Positions 1-15,000 of a stretch of 64,000 nucleotides of DNA are shown in pieces. Location: the NCBI RefSeq assembly GCF_002245895.1, contig NZ_NPJZ01000001.1:4581501-4645500 (forward strand). Reading direction: 5' to 3'. The notes under the pieces were generated by a model. That model was not told where the DNA came from and did not search any database. It worked only from the letters and a program-made list of their open reading frames with translations. Both the position numbers and the translations under genes were made by a program. Numbering within the stretch: the stretch's first letter is position 1; every line of letters starts with the position of its first letter. This DNA is from Rhodococcus sp. OK302. Lineage in GTDB: Bacteria > Actinomycetota > Actinomycetes > Mycobacteriales > Mycobacteriaceae.

Positions 1-3000
1 CAAGTGCGGAGTCGGCCTCAGCCGGCTCAGCACCGCGTGTAGCGATCCGGTGAGTCAGAGACTCGGGTGTCGAATGCGTCAATATCCACTGGACCGGAAC
101 ATCGACGGAAATCGATTCATGCAGCCGCGCAGCCACACTCGCCGCCATCAACGAGTTCCCGCCGAGGGCAAAGAAGTTGTCGTCTGCACCAACTCGCGAT
201 GTCCCGAGTTCGGCGGCGAACGCGGCTGCCACAGCAGATTCGGTACCCTCGCTCGGTTCCCGGAACTCTGCTCGGCCCGCTTCGAAGTCCGGCGTCGGCA
301 ACGCAGCGCGATCGATCTTTCCGTTGACCGTGAGCGGCATTGCATCGAGCACCATGACCGTCGCCGGCAGCATCTGCGGAGCCAACCGCTCGCCCACGAA
401 GGAGAGGACCTCCGTCGAGTCCAGGGCCACGCCGGGCCGAGGAGTCACGTAGCCGACCAATCGATCGCCACTCCTCTCATCGCTGCGAACCGCAGCGACA
501 GCCCTGGTCACGCCCTTGCACGCCAAGAGTGCCGATTCAACCTCGCCAAGCTCGATACGAGAACCACGAACCTTCACCTGTAAGTCGGAACGACCGACAT
601 AGTCCAGCGCCAAACCATGACCCGGGCGCCGCAACCACCGGACAACATCGCCCGTCCGATACATTCGTCGACCCGAGCTGCCAAATGGATCAGCGACAAA
701 CCGCGACGCCGTCAACCCCATCCGATTGCGGTATCCGCGTGCCAAACACGGACCCTCCACGTACAGCTCCCCCGGAACTCCGACAGGAACCGGCCGCAGT
801 CTGCCGTCGAGAACAACCTCGCCAACCCCACACGTCGGGTCACCGATTGTCACCTTCTCGCCTGCTGCCAACGGCTCGCCGGCGTCCGTCTGGATTGTCG
901 CCTCGGCCGGACCGTAGGTATTGAACATCCGTCGTCCCGGCGCCCACCGCTCCACCAACTCCGGCGGACAACTCTCGCCCCCGACTACTACCGTCTTCAA
1001 GTCCTCGAGTCCCGCTGGATCTACCGTCCCCAGCAATGACGGCGTCAACGCAGCATGAGTCACTTTCTCCCGCAACAAGATCTCTGCCAACTCATTCCCG
1101 CCGTAGACTTCTGGCGGCACAATGACCAACCGTCCGCCCGACGTAAACGCCCACAATTGTTCCAGGACAGCAGCGTCAAAACTCGGCGACGCAGCGTGCA
1201 ACACCCGCGAATCCGGGCCCAGATCGAACCGAGAACACTGCTCCGCCACCAGATTTGCCAAACCTCGATGCGAGACCACGACACCCTTCGGCACCCCCGT
1301 CGATCCCGACGTGTAGATCACGTAGGCCGCATGATCGATCTCCAGGTTTGCCGTCCGATCAAGATCGTCAACCGGTAAAGCCGACGCCGACCCCAACTCA
1401 CTTTCCGTCACCGGATCGTCAACGACCAACCACTCAACCGAGCCCGGCAACCGATCCCGCCACTCGGAGTTCGTAATACCAAGCGACACAGCCGAATCGT
1501 TGAGCATGTATTCCACTCGGGCGGTCGGATACAACGGATCCACCGGTACAAACGCCGCGCCCGACTTCGCGACCGCTCTCGCCGCAACGACCTCACCGAA
1601 CGACCGCGGAAAGGCCACCGCAACCGACGACTCCGGACCGATACCGCGACTGATCAGCAACCGCGCCAACCGATTCGAATGATCATCGATCTCGCCGTAG
1701 GTCCACTGCCGATCCCCGAACACCACCGCGATCGCAGATCTGTTCTCGGCCCCAGCAGCCAACAACTCCGGCAACACCAGTCCCGGCACAGCGGGACCAC
1801 CCGTCACCGATGTCAACTCGCGATATTCCTCCGGCGACAGCAGATCCAGACGCGCCAACGGCAGATCCGGATCTGCGACGACGGCGTCGAGGACACGACG
1901 AACCCGCTGCAGAATCTCCGCCATCGCGTCGTGGTCGAAGATCTCCGGCAGGTACTTGATTCTCAGGTGCAATGTTGTATCGATGTCCGCGACGAGGCCG
2001 ATCGGGTAGTGCGAAGCATCCGCGCCGCTCACACCGACCACATGCATGCCCGCGATATCGGTGTCTTCGGTGAGGCCTTCGCGATCGATCGGGTAGGACT
2101 CGAACACCGTCATCGTGTCGAAGACTGCTCCCGGCCCGGCGACGCGCTGAATGTCCGACAGACTCACGTAGTGGTGATCGAGCAACTCGGCCTGCTCCGA
2201 CTGAACTCGGTCGAGGAGTTGCCCCAGCGTCTCGCCGGCGTCGAGACGGACCCGTACCGGCAGTGTATTGACAAACAGTCCGATCATCGATTCGATGCCC
2301 TCGAGCTGAGGGGGCCGACCCGAAACGGTGGCACCGAACGTCACGTCGTCCCGAGAGGTCAACTCGCCCAAGATAATCGCCCAGACCGTCTGGATCACCG
2401 TATTGAGGGTGACTCCCCGCGCCCGCGCAAAACCGGCCAAGGCCGCGGTCTGCTCCTCGGTCAATTCGTCTGCTACATCCTTTGATTCGGAATATCGACG
2501 CCCGGGATCAGCCGGCGCCACCAAGGTCGGATCAGCAAGCCCGTCGAAAGCTCGAACCCAAGTGGCGAGAGACGCCGTCGTATCGTGCTCCGCGATCCAG
2601 GCCAGATAGTCCCGATAGGGACGGACTGGAGGCAGAATCGCGCTGTCGCCCTCCGTGGCATAAAGCACCAGGAACTCTTTCAGGAGCAACGGCGTCGACC
2701 AGCCGTCGATCAGCAGATGATGATTGGTCAACACAAGCCGATAGTGATCCGGCCCGATGGTGACCAGGGTCCAGCGCAGTAGCGGGGCGTGAGCCGGATC
2801 GAACCGCGTCCCCCGGTCGGCGGCCATCAGTTGATCCCATTCCGAACCTCGTGCTTCGTTCCCGAATCCGGATAGGTCGATCTCCGACCATGGTGCGTCG
2901 GCATTGTCCTCGACCACCTGCACCGGGCCGGCGTCGGTGTTTGGAACAAATGCAGTGCGCAAGTTCGGATGACGGTCGAGCAGCGTGTGACCAGCGCGGC

Positions 3001-6000
3001 GCAACCGCGCCGAATCAACGTGCCCCCGCAACTCGACGACCAACTGCACCAGGTAAGCATCCACCGAGGCCGTATCGGAAGCCAAGGCGTGGAACAGCAA
3101 CCCCTTCTGCAACGGGGCCAGCGGCCAGACGTCGCTCAACCCCGGATACCGGTTCTCGAGGCGTTCGATTTCCGTCTGCCCGAGCGTGACCAGGCTCAGG
3201 TCCGTCGGTGTGTGTCCGCCCGCACCAGGCTGCGCGGCATAGGTTGCCAGCAAGGAAAGGGCTTCGAGCCACAACCGAGCCGGCACGCCGACTTCCTCAG
3301 CGGTGAGCACCCCGCGTGGGAAGGACCAGACCGCCCGCAGCGTCGGCCGAATTCCGTCGTCGATGGTGAGGGAGTTGATGTCGAGCACCGTCGGTACCGG
3401 CATATCCGGATTCTGCGCACCGGACAGGTTGCCCGCGTCGTCGACGGGTACCCAGCCGCCGTCACTTCCGATTACCGAAATTCCTGTGGTGACCCTACCG
3501 AGATAGTTGAACGCAATTTGCGGTACCGGCAGGTCCTGCAACACCGATCCGGTGTCGTCATTGAGATACCGCAACAAGCCGTACCCGATCCCATGGTCGG
3601 GAACCGCAAGAAGCTGCTCCTTGACCGACTTGACCAGCGTCTCCAACGTCCGGCCGCCGGCGTAGGCGTCGTCCAGATCGATACCGGAAAGATCCAGGCG
3701 CACCGGGAAAGTCGTGGAAAACCAGCCGACAGTGCGCGTCAAATCCGAACCCGGGACGACACCTTCCTCGCGTCCGTGCCCTTCGAGACCGATCACTACG
3801 TCCTCGAGATCCGCTCCGAGATCACGCCGCCACTTCGTCACCGCCAACGCCAAAGTGGCCACCAGTCCGTCACCCACGCCGCCGTGAAATACCTCCGGGA
3901 CAGTGGTCAACAAAGATTCGGTGACGTCTGCAGGCACATCGACCTCGACGGTCTCGGACGTGGCCGCGACATCGATCGCGAGATCCAGTGGCCGAGAGCC
4001 GATCATCGGATCGTCCACCGCCATCGCTCGCCAGATATCGAGTTCCGCAATCCGCTCCGGGCGCTGGGCCGCCTCGACCAGTCCGTGTGCCCACCGGCGC
4101 ATCGAGGTTCCCACCGACGCGAGTTCCGGCTGCACCCCGGCCGCGATCTGCGCCCACGCGGTCGCCAGATCCGGCACCAGCACTCGCCAGGACACCCCGT
4201 CGACCACCGAATGGTGAATCACGATCAACACTCGGCCGCGCCCTGCCTCCGGATCGAACCACACCACCTGCATCACAATCCCGTCAGCGGGATTCAACCG
4301 CTCCGCTGCGGCGTCCAACTCTCGCGACGCCAATTCGTGGAACTGCGAGCCTCCCAGCGCCACGTCCAATGCCACCCGAGTGATGATGTCCTCGGCCTGA
4401 ATCATTGCTTCCGGCAATGCTTCCCACGTCCACTCCCCGCTCGTCGCCTCATTCCGACGCAACCGCGCTCTCAGCATGTCGTGGCGGTCGAGCAACACTT
4501 GGACTGTGCGTCTCAGACCTTCCGCATCGACATGTTCCGGCAGCCCCAGCATCACTGCCTGCGAGAAGCGGCCGAAACCCGCTTCACCTCGTTCGAGCAG
4601 CCAGGACAAAATCGGTGTCAACGGAATTGTCCCGACCCCGCCGCCGGCAAGCTCCTCCAACGTCAATGCCTCCACGTCGTCGCCGACGACGGCAACCTGC
4701 GCCAACCCTGCAACCGACTTGCGGTCGAAGACATCCCGCGGCGAGAACACCACGCCGGTCCGCTTTGCTCGCGCCGCCAATTGGATCGACATGATGCTGT
4801 CGCCGCCGAGCGCGAAGAACGAATCGTCCACACCGACTGATTCGAGTCCGAGCACCTCCTCGAACAATCCCGCCAGCGCCTTTTCCATCTCAGTTCTGGG
4901 CGCGTGGAATTCGCTCCGACCGGTACCGAACTCCGGCGTCGGCAACGCAGCGCGATCCAGCTTGCCGTTCGGTGTCACGGGAAGAGAATCGAGGAGCATT
5001 ACAGCAGCGGGCACCATGTGTGGGGCCAACTGTTCTCCGGCGAACGCGAGGACTGCCCGAGCGTCGACGTCTACCCCCGACTCCGCCACCACGTACCCGA
5101 TCAACCGGTCACCGGAAGGCTCGTCGCTGTGGACGGTGGCCACTGCCCGAGACACGCCCGGGCAGTTCATCAGAGCCGATTCGACCTCGCCCAGTTCGAT
5201 CCGGAATCCACGAACCTTCACCTGATCATCGGACCGACCGACGTAGTCGAGATTCAGGCTCCCATCCGAGCCTCGGAGCCACCGCACCAGATCGCCGGTT
5301 CGGTACATCCGGCGACCGGAACCGGCAAACGGGTCTGCCACAAACCTCGACGCCGTCAGCCCGACCCTCCGGCGGTATCCACGTGCCAGCGCCGGACCGG
5401 CCAGATACAACTCACCGACCATTCCGACGGGCACCGGACGCAACCTGCAATCGAGCACGCATTCATCGAAGCCATGTATCGGGCCACCGACCGTCACCGG
5501 GTCATCTGGGACCAACGGCGGACCGGCATTCGACCAGATAGTCGACTCGGTCGGCCCGTACAGGTTGAACATCACGCGATCCCGCGACCATCGCGCCGCC
5601 AACTCCGGCGGGCACGCTTCTCCCGCCACCATCAGACACTGCAGCGACGCTGCATCGATCGCAGTGGTGTCGATCGAGGCCAACGCCGTCGGCGTGAGTA
5701 CCGCATGAGTCACACCCTCGTCATCTAACAGTTGCGCCAACTCGCCGCCGCCGTACAGGAACGGCGGGGCGATCACCAATCTCGCCCCCGCACCGAACGC
5801 CATCATCTGCTCGAACACCGCAGCGTCGAAACTCGGCGACGCAACATGCAACACCCGCGCATCTGGACCCAACCCGAACCGAGAACACTGCTCCACCACC
5901 AGATTCGCCACACCGCGATGGGTAATCACCACACCCTTCGGCACCCCGGTCGAACCGGACGTGTAAATCACGTACGCCGGATGATCGAGTGCCAGTGTCG

Positions 6001-9000
6001 CGAGTCTGTCCTCGTCGGTCACCGGATCGACCGCCAGCCCTGTCAGCTCCATCCGGACCGTCGAATCGTCGAGTTCGAGCCAGCGGACCGAATCGGGTAG
6101 TCGATCCCGCCACTCCGACAACGTAATTCCCACCGCCACAGCAGAATCGGAAACCATATGCTCGATTCGCGCGGCCGGATACAACGGATCCACCGGGACA
6201 AACGACGCTCCAGACTTTGTCACCGCCCACACCGCCACAACCGACTCGAACGAGCGCGCCATCGCCACCGCCACACTCGACTCCGGCCCGACACCGCGGC
6301 CGATCAGCAACCGTGCCAACCTGTTCGACTGTTCGTCGAGTTCCCCATACGTCCACCGCCGATCCCCACACACGACCGCGATCGCAGACCGGTTCTCAGC
6401 GCCGACAGCCAACAACTCCGGCAACACACGACCGCGAGCCGCGGGACCACCGGACACCGATGACAACTCACCGAATTCGTCGGGAGAGAGCAGATCCAAC
6501 TTGGCCAGTGGCACATCCGCGTCGGCGACGACGGATTCGATGACACGCAAGGTCCGCTCGAGGATCTCCGTTATCGCGTCGTGGTCGAAGAGTTCGGGGA
6601 GGTACTTGATTCTGAGGTTCAGTTTCTTGTCAACGTGCGCAATCACACTGATCGGGTAGTGGGCGGAGTCAGTGCCGCTCACGTCGACTACCCGCATCCC
6701 GGCGATGTCGGTACTGGCAGTGAGTCCCGCGCGATCGACCGGATAGGACTCGAACACTGTCATCGTGTCGAAGACCGCTCCCGGCCCGGCCACCCGTTGA
6801 ATATCAGCGAGACCGACGTAGTGATGATCGAGCAACGCCGCCTGCTCCGCCTGGATCCGGTCGAGAAGTCCGCCGAGAGTTTCGTGGGGATCGAGCCGCA
6901 CGCGCACGGGCAGCGTGTTGACAAGCAAACCGATCATCGATTCGATGCCCTCGATCTGTGGGGGCCGCCCGGAAACCGTCGCACCGAACGTCACATCGTC
7001 TCGGGACGTCAACGCGCCCAAGATAATCGCCCAGGCCACCTCGACCACGGTATTGAGGGTGACTCCGCGGGACCGCGCGAAGTCCGTCAGCGCACTCGTC
7101 TGCTCTTCGCTCAATTCACCTCGCACGTCACGTGATTCGGCAAATCGGCGGCCTGGTTCGAGCGGAGCAACTAACGTCGGTCCGTCGACGTCGCCGAGCA
7201 ACCGCATCCATTCCTCGAGAGACCGTTCAACGTCCTGCTGCTCGACCCACGCCAGATAATCCCGGTACGGGGACAGTCTCGGCAACGGCGCCGTATCTCC
7301 TCCGGTGGCGTACAGCAGCAACAATTCGCGCAAGAGCAGCGGCGTCGACCAGCCGTCGAGCAGCAGGTGGTGGTTGGTCAGCATCAGCCGATAGCCGGCC
7401 GGTCCGGTGGTGACCAGCATCCAGCGCAGCAGTGGGGCTCGGGCTGTATCGAACCCAGCCGCCCAGTCAGCTGCCGTCAGCTGATCCCACTCACGATCCT
7501 GTGCGTCGTCGTCCAGGCCGGACAGGTCGATCTGCTTCCACGGCGCCGACGCGTCGCTGCGGACCACCTGCACCGGCCCACCCTCTGTATCCGGCACAAA
7601 CGCGGTCCGCAGGTTTGCATGCCGATCGAGAACCATCTGCGCGGCGCGGCGCAAGCGCTCCGGATCGACGTGCCCGCGCAGTTCGACAACCAATTGAACA
7701 ACATAGGCGTCGACCGACTCCTCGGACACCAGTGCATGAAACAGCAGCCCTGCCTGCAGCGGCGAGAGCGGCCAGACGTCGCTCATTGCCGGGTACCGAT
7801 CCTCGAGATCTTCGATCTCGGCCTGACCCAGAGCGACAAGGTCGAAGTCCGACGGAGTGTGTCCCCCGGCCCCGTCGGTACCGGCGTACCTGGTCAGTGC
7901 GGTCAACACCTCGCACCACGACGCGGCCAGTTCGTCGACCTCGGCCGCAGTCAGCACCCCTCGGGGGAACGACCACGTCGCGCGCAATCGCGGCGCGCTC
8001 GCGCTGCCGACGGTCATGGCGTTGATATCGAGCACCGCGGACACCGGCATGTCCGGGTTCTGAGCACCACTGAGTTGCCCCGCATCGTCGACCGGCAGCC
8101 ATCCGGCCTCCGGGACGCCTTCGGGAAGCTCGGTCACCACACGGCCGAGATAGTTGAAAGCGATGTGCGGTGCCGGAAGATCCCGCAATTCCGATCCAGT
8201 GTCGTCATCGAGATACCGCAGCAAGCCGTACCCGATCCCGTGGTCGGGAACCGCAAGAAGCTGTTCCTTCACGGACTTGACCAACGCTCCAGCCACCGCG
8301 CCACCGACACTAACTTCCTCGAGGTGAATGCCGGAAAGATCAAGTCGCATCGGGAAACTCGTGGAGAACCAACCAACCGTGCGAGTCAGATCTGAACCCG
8401 GGACAACGCTTTCCTCACGTCCGTGCCCTTCGAGACCGATCAGGACGTCATCGACGTTCACTCCGTGATCGCGACGCCACATCGTCACCGCCGTTGCCAG
8501 CGCGGCCACCAGCCCGTCGCCCACACCGCCATGGAACGCCTCGGGAACGGTGGTCAACAACGCCTCCGTGATGTCGCTGGGCAACTCCACGCAAATACAC
8601 TCCACCGTCGAGTTCACGTCGACAACGGGGTTCAGTGGCCTGGACCCGATCACCGGGTCGTCCGCGATGGCCATCTTCCGCCACACATCGATTTCCGCGA
8701 TCCGCGCCGGCTCATGGGCCGCATCAACCAGGCCGTGCGCCCACCGGCGCATCGACGTTCCAACCGGGGCCAAGTCGGGCTCCTGGCCGGCGTCGATCTG
8801 CGCCCACGCGGTCGCCAGATCCGGCACCAGCACCCGCCACGACACCCCGTCGACCGCCGAATGGTGCACCACTATCAGCACTCGCCCCGGATCGCGAGTC
8901 TCGACCGGGGCAAACCAGACCACCTGCACGAGGATCCCCGAAGCCGGATCCAACCGATCCGCTGCGGCATTCAACTCTGCTGCCGCCAACTCACGGAAGT

Positions 9001-12000
9001 CGGTTCCCTCCTCCATCGGCACCGTGTGGATAACAGCGTCGGCTCGAATCATTCCGGCCGGCAGCACCTCCCACGACCAGCTTGCATCGGGCTTCCGGAA
9101 CAGACGCGCCCGCAGCATGTCATGCCGATCGAGTACCGCCTGCACGACGCCGGCTAACGTCGGACGGTCGATCCCCACCGGCAGACCCAGCATGACGGCC
9201 TGCGAGAAGCGGCCGAACCCTGACCCACCGCGTTCCAGCAGCCAGTGAATGATCGGCGTCAACGGAACCTCTCCGACACCGCCCCCGGCAAGCTCCTCCA
9301 ACGCTGCGGTTCCCTCACCGACGACGGCAACCTCCGCCACACCGGCCACCGACTTGCGCTCGAAGACGTCGCGTGGTGAGAAATGCACTCCAGCCTGCTT
9401 TGCCCGCGAGACCAACTGGATCGACATGATGCTGTCACCGCCGAGCGAGAAGAACGAATCCTCCACGCCCACTTCGGCAACTCCGAGAACCTCCTCGAAC
9501 AATCCCGCCAGAACAATCTCCACCTCGGTGACCGGCGCTCTGAATGTGCTTCTGCCGGAGGCGAAGTCCGGCTCCGGCAGTCCGTCACGATCGAGCTTCC
9601 CGTTCGAGGTAAGGGGCAGAGACTCGAGCACCATCACAGTCGCGGGCACCATATGCGGAGACAATGTCTCGCCCACACCATCGAGCACTGCGCGAACATC
9701 CAGGTCAACCCCGGGCTCAGGCACGACGTACCCGATCAATCGGTCACCCCTCTCCGCCTCGCGACGCACCGCAGCCGCAGCCTGGGCCACCCCCGGACAA
9801 GCCGACAGCGCCGATTCGATCTCCACCAACTCGATACGGACACCACGAATTTTGACTTGCAGATCCGAACGACCGACGTAGTCAACGGTCAGGCTTCCGT
9901 CCGGAAGCCGTAGCCACCGCACCACATCTCCGGTTCGATACATCCGGCGACCGGAACCCGTGAACGGATCGGCGACAAATCGCGACGCCGTCAAATCCCT
10001 CCGATTGCGGTAACCACGCGCCAACCCCGGGCCCGCCAGATACAGCTCCCCCACAACGCCGACGGGCACCGGCCGCAACCGCGCATCGAGCACGCTCTCC
10101 GCGAAACCGCAGATCGGCCCGCCGACGGTCACCACCTCACCAGCCACCATCGGCGCACCGGCATTCGACTGAATCGTCGCCTCCGCCGGACCATAGGTGT
10201 TGAACATCCGCCGACCCGGCGCCCAACGCGTCACCAACTCCGGAGGGCACGCCTCACCGCCCACCACAACCGTCCCGAGATCCTCGAGCCCAGCGGGATC
10301 AACCGTCCCCAACAACGCCGGCGTCAGCGCCGCATGAGTCACCTTCTCGCGCAACAAGATCTCCGCCAACTCGCCGCCGCCGTAGACCGACTGCGGAGCA
10401 ATCACCAGCCGCCCACCCGACGCAAATGCCCACAACTGTTCCAACACCGCAGCATCAAAACTCGGGGACGCAACATGCAATACTCGAGAATCCGGACCTA
10501 ATCCGAACCGAGAACACTGCTCCGCCACCAGATTTGCCAGTCCGCGATGCGTCACTATCACACCCTTCGGCGCACCCGTCGACCCCGACGTGTAAATGAC
10601 GTAGGCGGGGTGATCGATGTCGAGTTCAGCTGTCCGCTCCCCGTCACTGATCGGAAGCACGGACTCCCGCAGTAGCGCACCCTCCACAACGGGGTCGTCA
10701 AGTACGATCCACCGCACCGAACCCGGCAAGATATCACGCCACTCCGAAATCGTAATCCCCACCGTCACAGCCGAATCAGTCAGTATGTGCTGAATCCGGG
10801 CGGCCGGATAGAGAGGATCGACCGGCACAAACGATGCCCCCGACTTAGCCACCGCAATCGCCGCCGATACCGACTCGACCGACCGCCCGAGCGCAACCGC
10901 GACACCCGACTCCGGACCCACGCCCTGTCCGATCAACAATCGCGCCAACCGATTCGACTGTTCATCGAGGTCCCGGTACGTCCACCGCCGTTCCCCACAC
11001 ACCACCGCAATCGCCGACCGGTTCGCGGCGCCCGCAGCCAGCAATTCCGGCAACAATGCCCCGGGCCCCGCCGAATCACCCGACACAGCCGTCAGTTCCA
11101 GCAATTCCTCCGGGGAGAGCAAGCCGACATCCTCAACCCGTGCCGACGGTGCAGCCACAACCTCCTCGAGGATGCGAATGAATCTGTCGACGAAACTGTG
11201 AACCGTTGCCGGGTCCAGGATGTCGATGGCAAAGACAAAGGAAGCTGATATTCCGGATGGAGCACCGTCGCCGGGATCGAACTTCTCGGCGAGGCTCAGA
11301 TGCAGGTCGTACCTCGCGACGTCAAGATCAACATCGACAACCTCCACCTCCAGATCAGGCAAGACCAGGTTGGGTGGCTCGGTGTTCTGCAACTCCATCA
11401 TCACTTGAAAGAGTGGAGAAACAGCCGTCGACCGCACGTGATCAACGGATTCCAACACTTGTTCAAATGGACTTTGAGCATGGGCGAAGGCGCCCAGATC
11501 GCACTCCCGGACTTGCCGCAAGAGATCCTCGAACGAATACCCTGGCTCGACGTGCGTCCGAAGCACCACCGTATTGACGAACATGCCCACCATCTCGTCG
11601 AGCGCAGCCTCGCCGCGTCCGGCTATCGGAGTACCCACCGCAATGTCGGTACTCCCACTCAGCCTGCTCAGCAAAACAGCCAGCGCCGCATGCAGCGTCA
11701 TGAATATCGTCGAATTATGTTCGCGCGCAAATATTCCCAACCGACGATGCAAGCTCTCGCCGAGCTCGAACCGCACGCTGCTTCCTCTCCCCGACCGCCA
11801 GGTCGGACGCGGTCGATCTGTCGGGAACGGCGTCGACTCGGCCATTCCTGCGAGCGTTTGCCGCCAGTACGTCAGCTCCGCCGCGGCCAGGGAATCAGGA
11901 TCGGACTCGCTACCGAGAATGCTGCGCTGCCACAGGGTGTAGTCGGCATAGCTCACCGCGGTCGGCCCCCAATTGGGTGCTCGCCCATGCATCCGCGCGG

Positions 12001-15000
12001 TGTACGCGGCCACCACGTCTCGTGCCAGGGGCGCCAGGGACGAGCCGTCGGCCGCGATGTGATGGACCACCATCACCAGCACATGCTCGTGATGGTCGAT
12101 ACGGAACAACGCCGTCCGCACCGGAACCTCATCGGTGACATCGAAACCTGCACCCGCAAGGTCGGCAATCTGCTCATCCAGTGACGCCCCGTCCGGCACT
12201 GTCACCGGAAGGAGTTCGGCAACCACCTGATCTGTCGGCACAACGACCTGGAGTGGCCCCTCGGCTGAGGCCGGGTACACCGTTCGAAGCGTCTCGTGGC
12301 GGTCGACAACATCGGTAAGCGCAGCTCGCAAAGCCTCCGCATCCAATTCGCCCGTCAACCGCAGTGCGATGGGAATGTTGTAGGCGGAGGACGAAGTGTC
12401 CAACTGATTGACAAGCCACATGCGCTGTTGAGCGAGTGATACCGGAACCCTGTCGGGGCGCTCACCGGCAGTCAGTGCGGGTCTGGCCGACGTGTGTCCC
12501 GCACACTCGATTCGGGCCGCCAGCGCCACCACGGTGGGCGCGTCGAACAGATCCCGCACACCGATATTCACGCCGAGCGCCGAGTTGATCCGCGCCACCA
12601 CCTTGGTTGCAATCAAGGAATTGCCGCCCAGGTTGAAAAAGTTGGCGTAGATGCCGAGCTCATCGGCGGCAAGCATCTCGGCGAAAATGCCGGCGACGGA
12701 TTCCTCCGTCATAGTTCGCGGCGACAGGAACTCCGCGCTGGCAACTCCGAAATCCGGCTCGGGGAGTGCACTACTGTCAAGCTTGCCGACCGGCGTCAAC
12801 GGAAGTTCGTCCAGGACCGAAATTGCCACGGGCACCATGTATTCCGGCAGTAGCGAGCGGACGTAGGTTCTCAGCTCGACAACGTCGACGCCTTCGCTGC
12901 CACTCGGGAGCACATAGGACACCAGGACAGGGTCACCGGCAGGTCCGGCACGACTACGAGTCACCGCAAAACCGACGTGCGGATGACCGGTCAGAACCGA
13001 ATCGATCTCGCCGAGCTCGATCCTGAAGCCTCGGATTTTGACCTGGAAGTCAGTTCGGCCGACATATTCGAGACTCAGACTTCCCGCCCGATCGTGCCGC
13101 CACCTCACGACATCTCCGGTGCGGTACAGGCGACGTCCCGGTACCCCGAACGGATCAGCGACGAATCGGGCAGCCGAGCGACCCGATTGATTCCGGTACC
13201 CACGCGCCAGACCCGGACCCGCCACGTACAACTCCCCAGCCACTCCGATCGGCACCGGGCGAAGCCGTGAATCGAGTACGACCTCCTCGAAGCCTCGGAT
13301 CGGGCCACCGATCGTGACCGGCTCCCCCGATACATCCAAGGCCCCGACATTCGCCATGATCGTTGACTCTGTCGGGCCGTAAGCGTCGAACATCGCCCGC
13401 CCCGGCGCCCAACGCAAGGCCAGGTCCGGTGAACACGCCTCACCCGCCACCACGAGACACCGCAATGATTCGCACCCCTCCGGATCGACCGACATCAACG
13501 CCGACGGCGTCAGTACCGCATGGGTGACCTGCTCACGATCGAGCAACGCTGCCAGCTCAGTTCCCCCGTACACCGTCGACGGCGCGATCACCAATCTAGC
13601 GCGGGACCCGAACGCCCACACCATTTCGAACACCGAGGCATCGAAACTCGGAGAAGCAAAGTGCAGCACCCGCGCATCCGGACCCGTTGCGAATTGTTCA
13701 CACTGTTCCGCCACCAGATCGGTTAATCCCCGGTGCGGCACCACAACCCCTTTGGGAACGCCCGTCGAACCGGATGTGTAGATCACATAGGCCGGATGAT
13801 CGAGGTTCAGTGTCGCTGTACGGTCGCGGTCCTTCACCGGGGTCGCCGGGTATCCCGCAATCTCCGCATCCACCGCGTCGTCGTCGAGCACCAGCCACGG
13901 AACCGCCGACGGCAATGCTGCGGATGCGGCAGCAATTGTCAGCCCGACAACTGCACCCGAATCGGCCAGCATGTGCTCGAGCCGAGCATGCGGATACGCC
14001 GGATCCACCGGAACAAATGCCGCGCCGGTCTTTGCAATTGCCCACACCGCCACAACCGACTCGAACGAGCGCGCCATAGCCACCGCCACGCACGACTCCG
14101 GGCCGACTGTGCGACCGATCAGCCAGTGCGCCAAACGATTCGAGCGACAATCAAGCTCGGCGTACGTCCATTTCCGATCTCCACACACCACAGCAATCGC
14201 ATCAGGGTCAGCAGCCACCGACGCCGTCAGCAATTCCGGAAGCGTCGCCGCAGGCAGCGGAAGCGTCCCACGAACCGGCCCTAGTTGCCGGCATTCGAGT
14301 TGTGACAGCAGATCGATATCATCGATCCGCACTGAGGGATCCACCAAGCACCGCTCCAGAACCCGAACCAAACGATCAGCGAATGCCTGCATCGTTTCCC
14401 GATCGAACAGGTCGCCGGCGAACGTCAGCTCGAGTGACAGGTTCACACCGTGATCAGCATCATTGACCTCATTTTTCACCGTCACCTGCAGGTCACAGCG
14501 TTTCCCGAGGCACCAGGCCTCGGGCGCCGTCACTGCTACCCCCGGCGTTGACGTAGGTGCGTCGCCGTCGAATCCGAGTACTACCTGGACGAGGGGAGAA
14601 TATGCCGACGATCGGGCAACACCCAGCGCGTCCACCACACCGTCGAACGGCACCTGCGTGTGACTGAATGCGTCATGGTCGCGGTGCTTCACCTGGTCTA
14701 CCAGGTCCGAAAACGAACATCCCGGATCCACGCGAGTCCGCAACACCACGGCGTCGGCAACCACAGCGGATTCGTCGCACTCTCCAGCCGCGGGACTTCT
14801 GGCGAGCGGCGCCCCGATTGCGATGTCCTCGGTCCCGCACAACCTGGCAAGCATCACCACCAAGGCGGCATGCACAACCGAAAATAGGGTTGAATCACGT
14901 TTGACAGAAATCTCTTTCAGCTGATCGGGCAACTGCATGCCAAAACTGACCTGCACACTGTCCAGCTTCCGAGTTTGCTGCTTCGGTCGTCGTCGATCCG

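Noticed and set aside
2969..4840. 623-codon plus-strand open frame and many similar ones across 1-16 kb
   Set aside because: They lie opposite the NRPS coding frame, encode Arg/His/Pro-rich sequence without family resemblance, and arise because high-GC coding DNA has few stops in the opposite frames.
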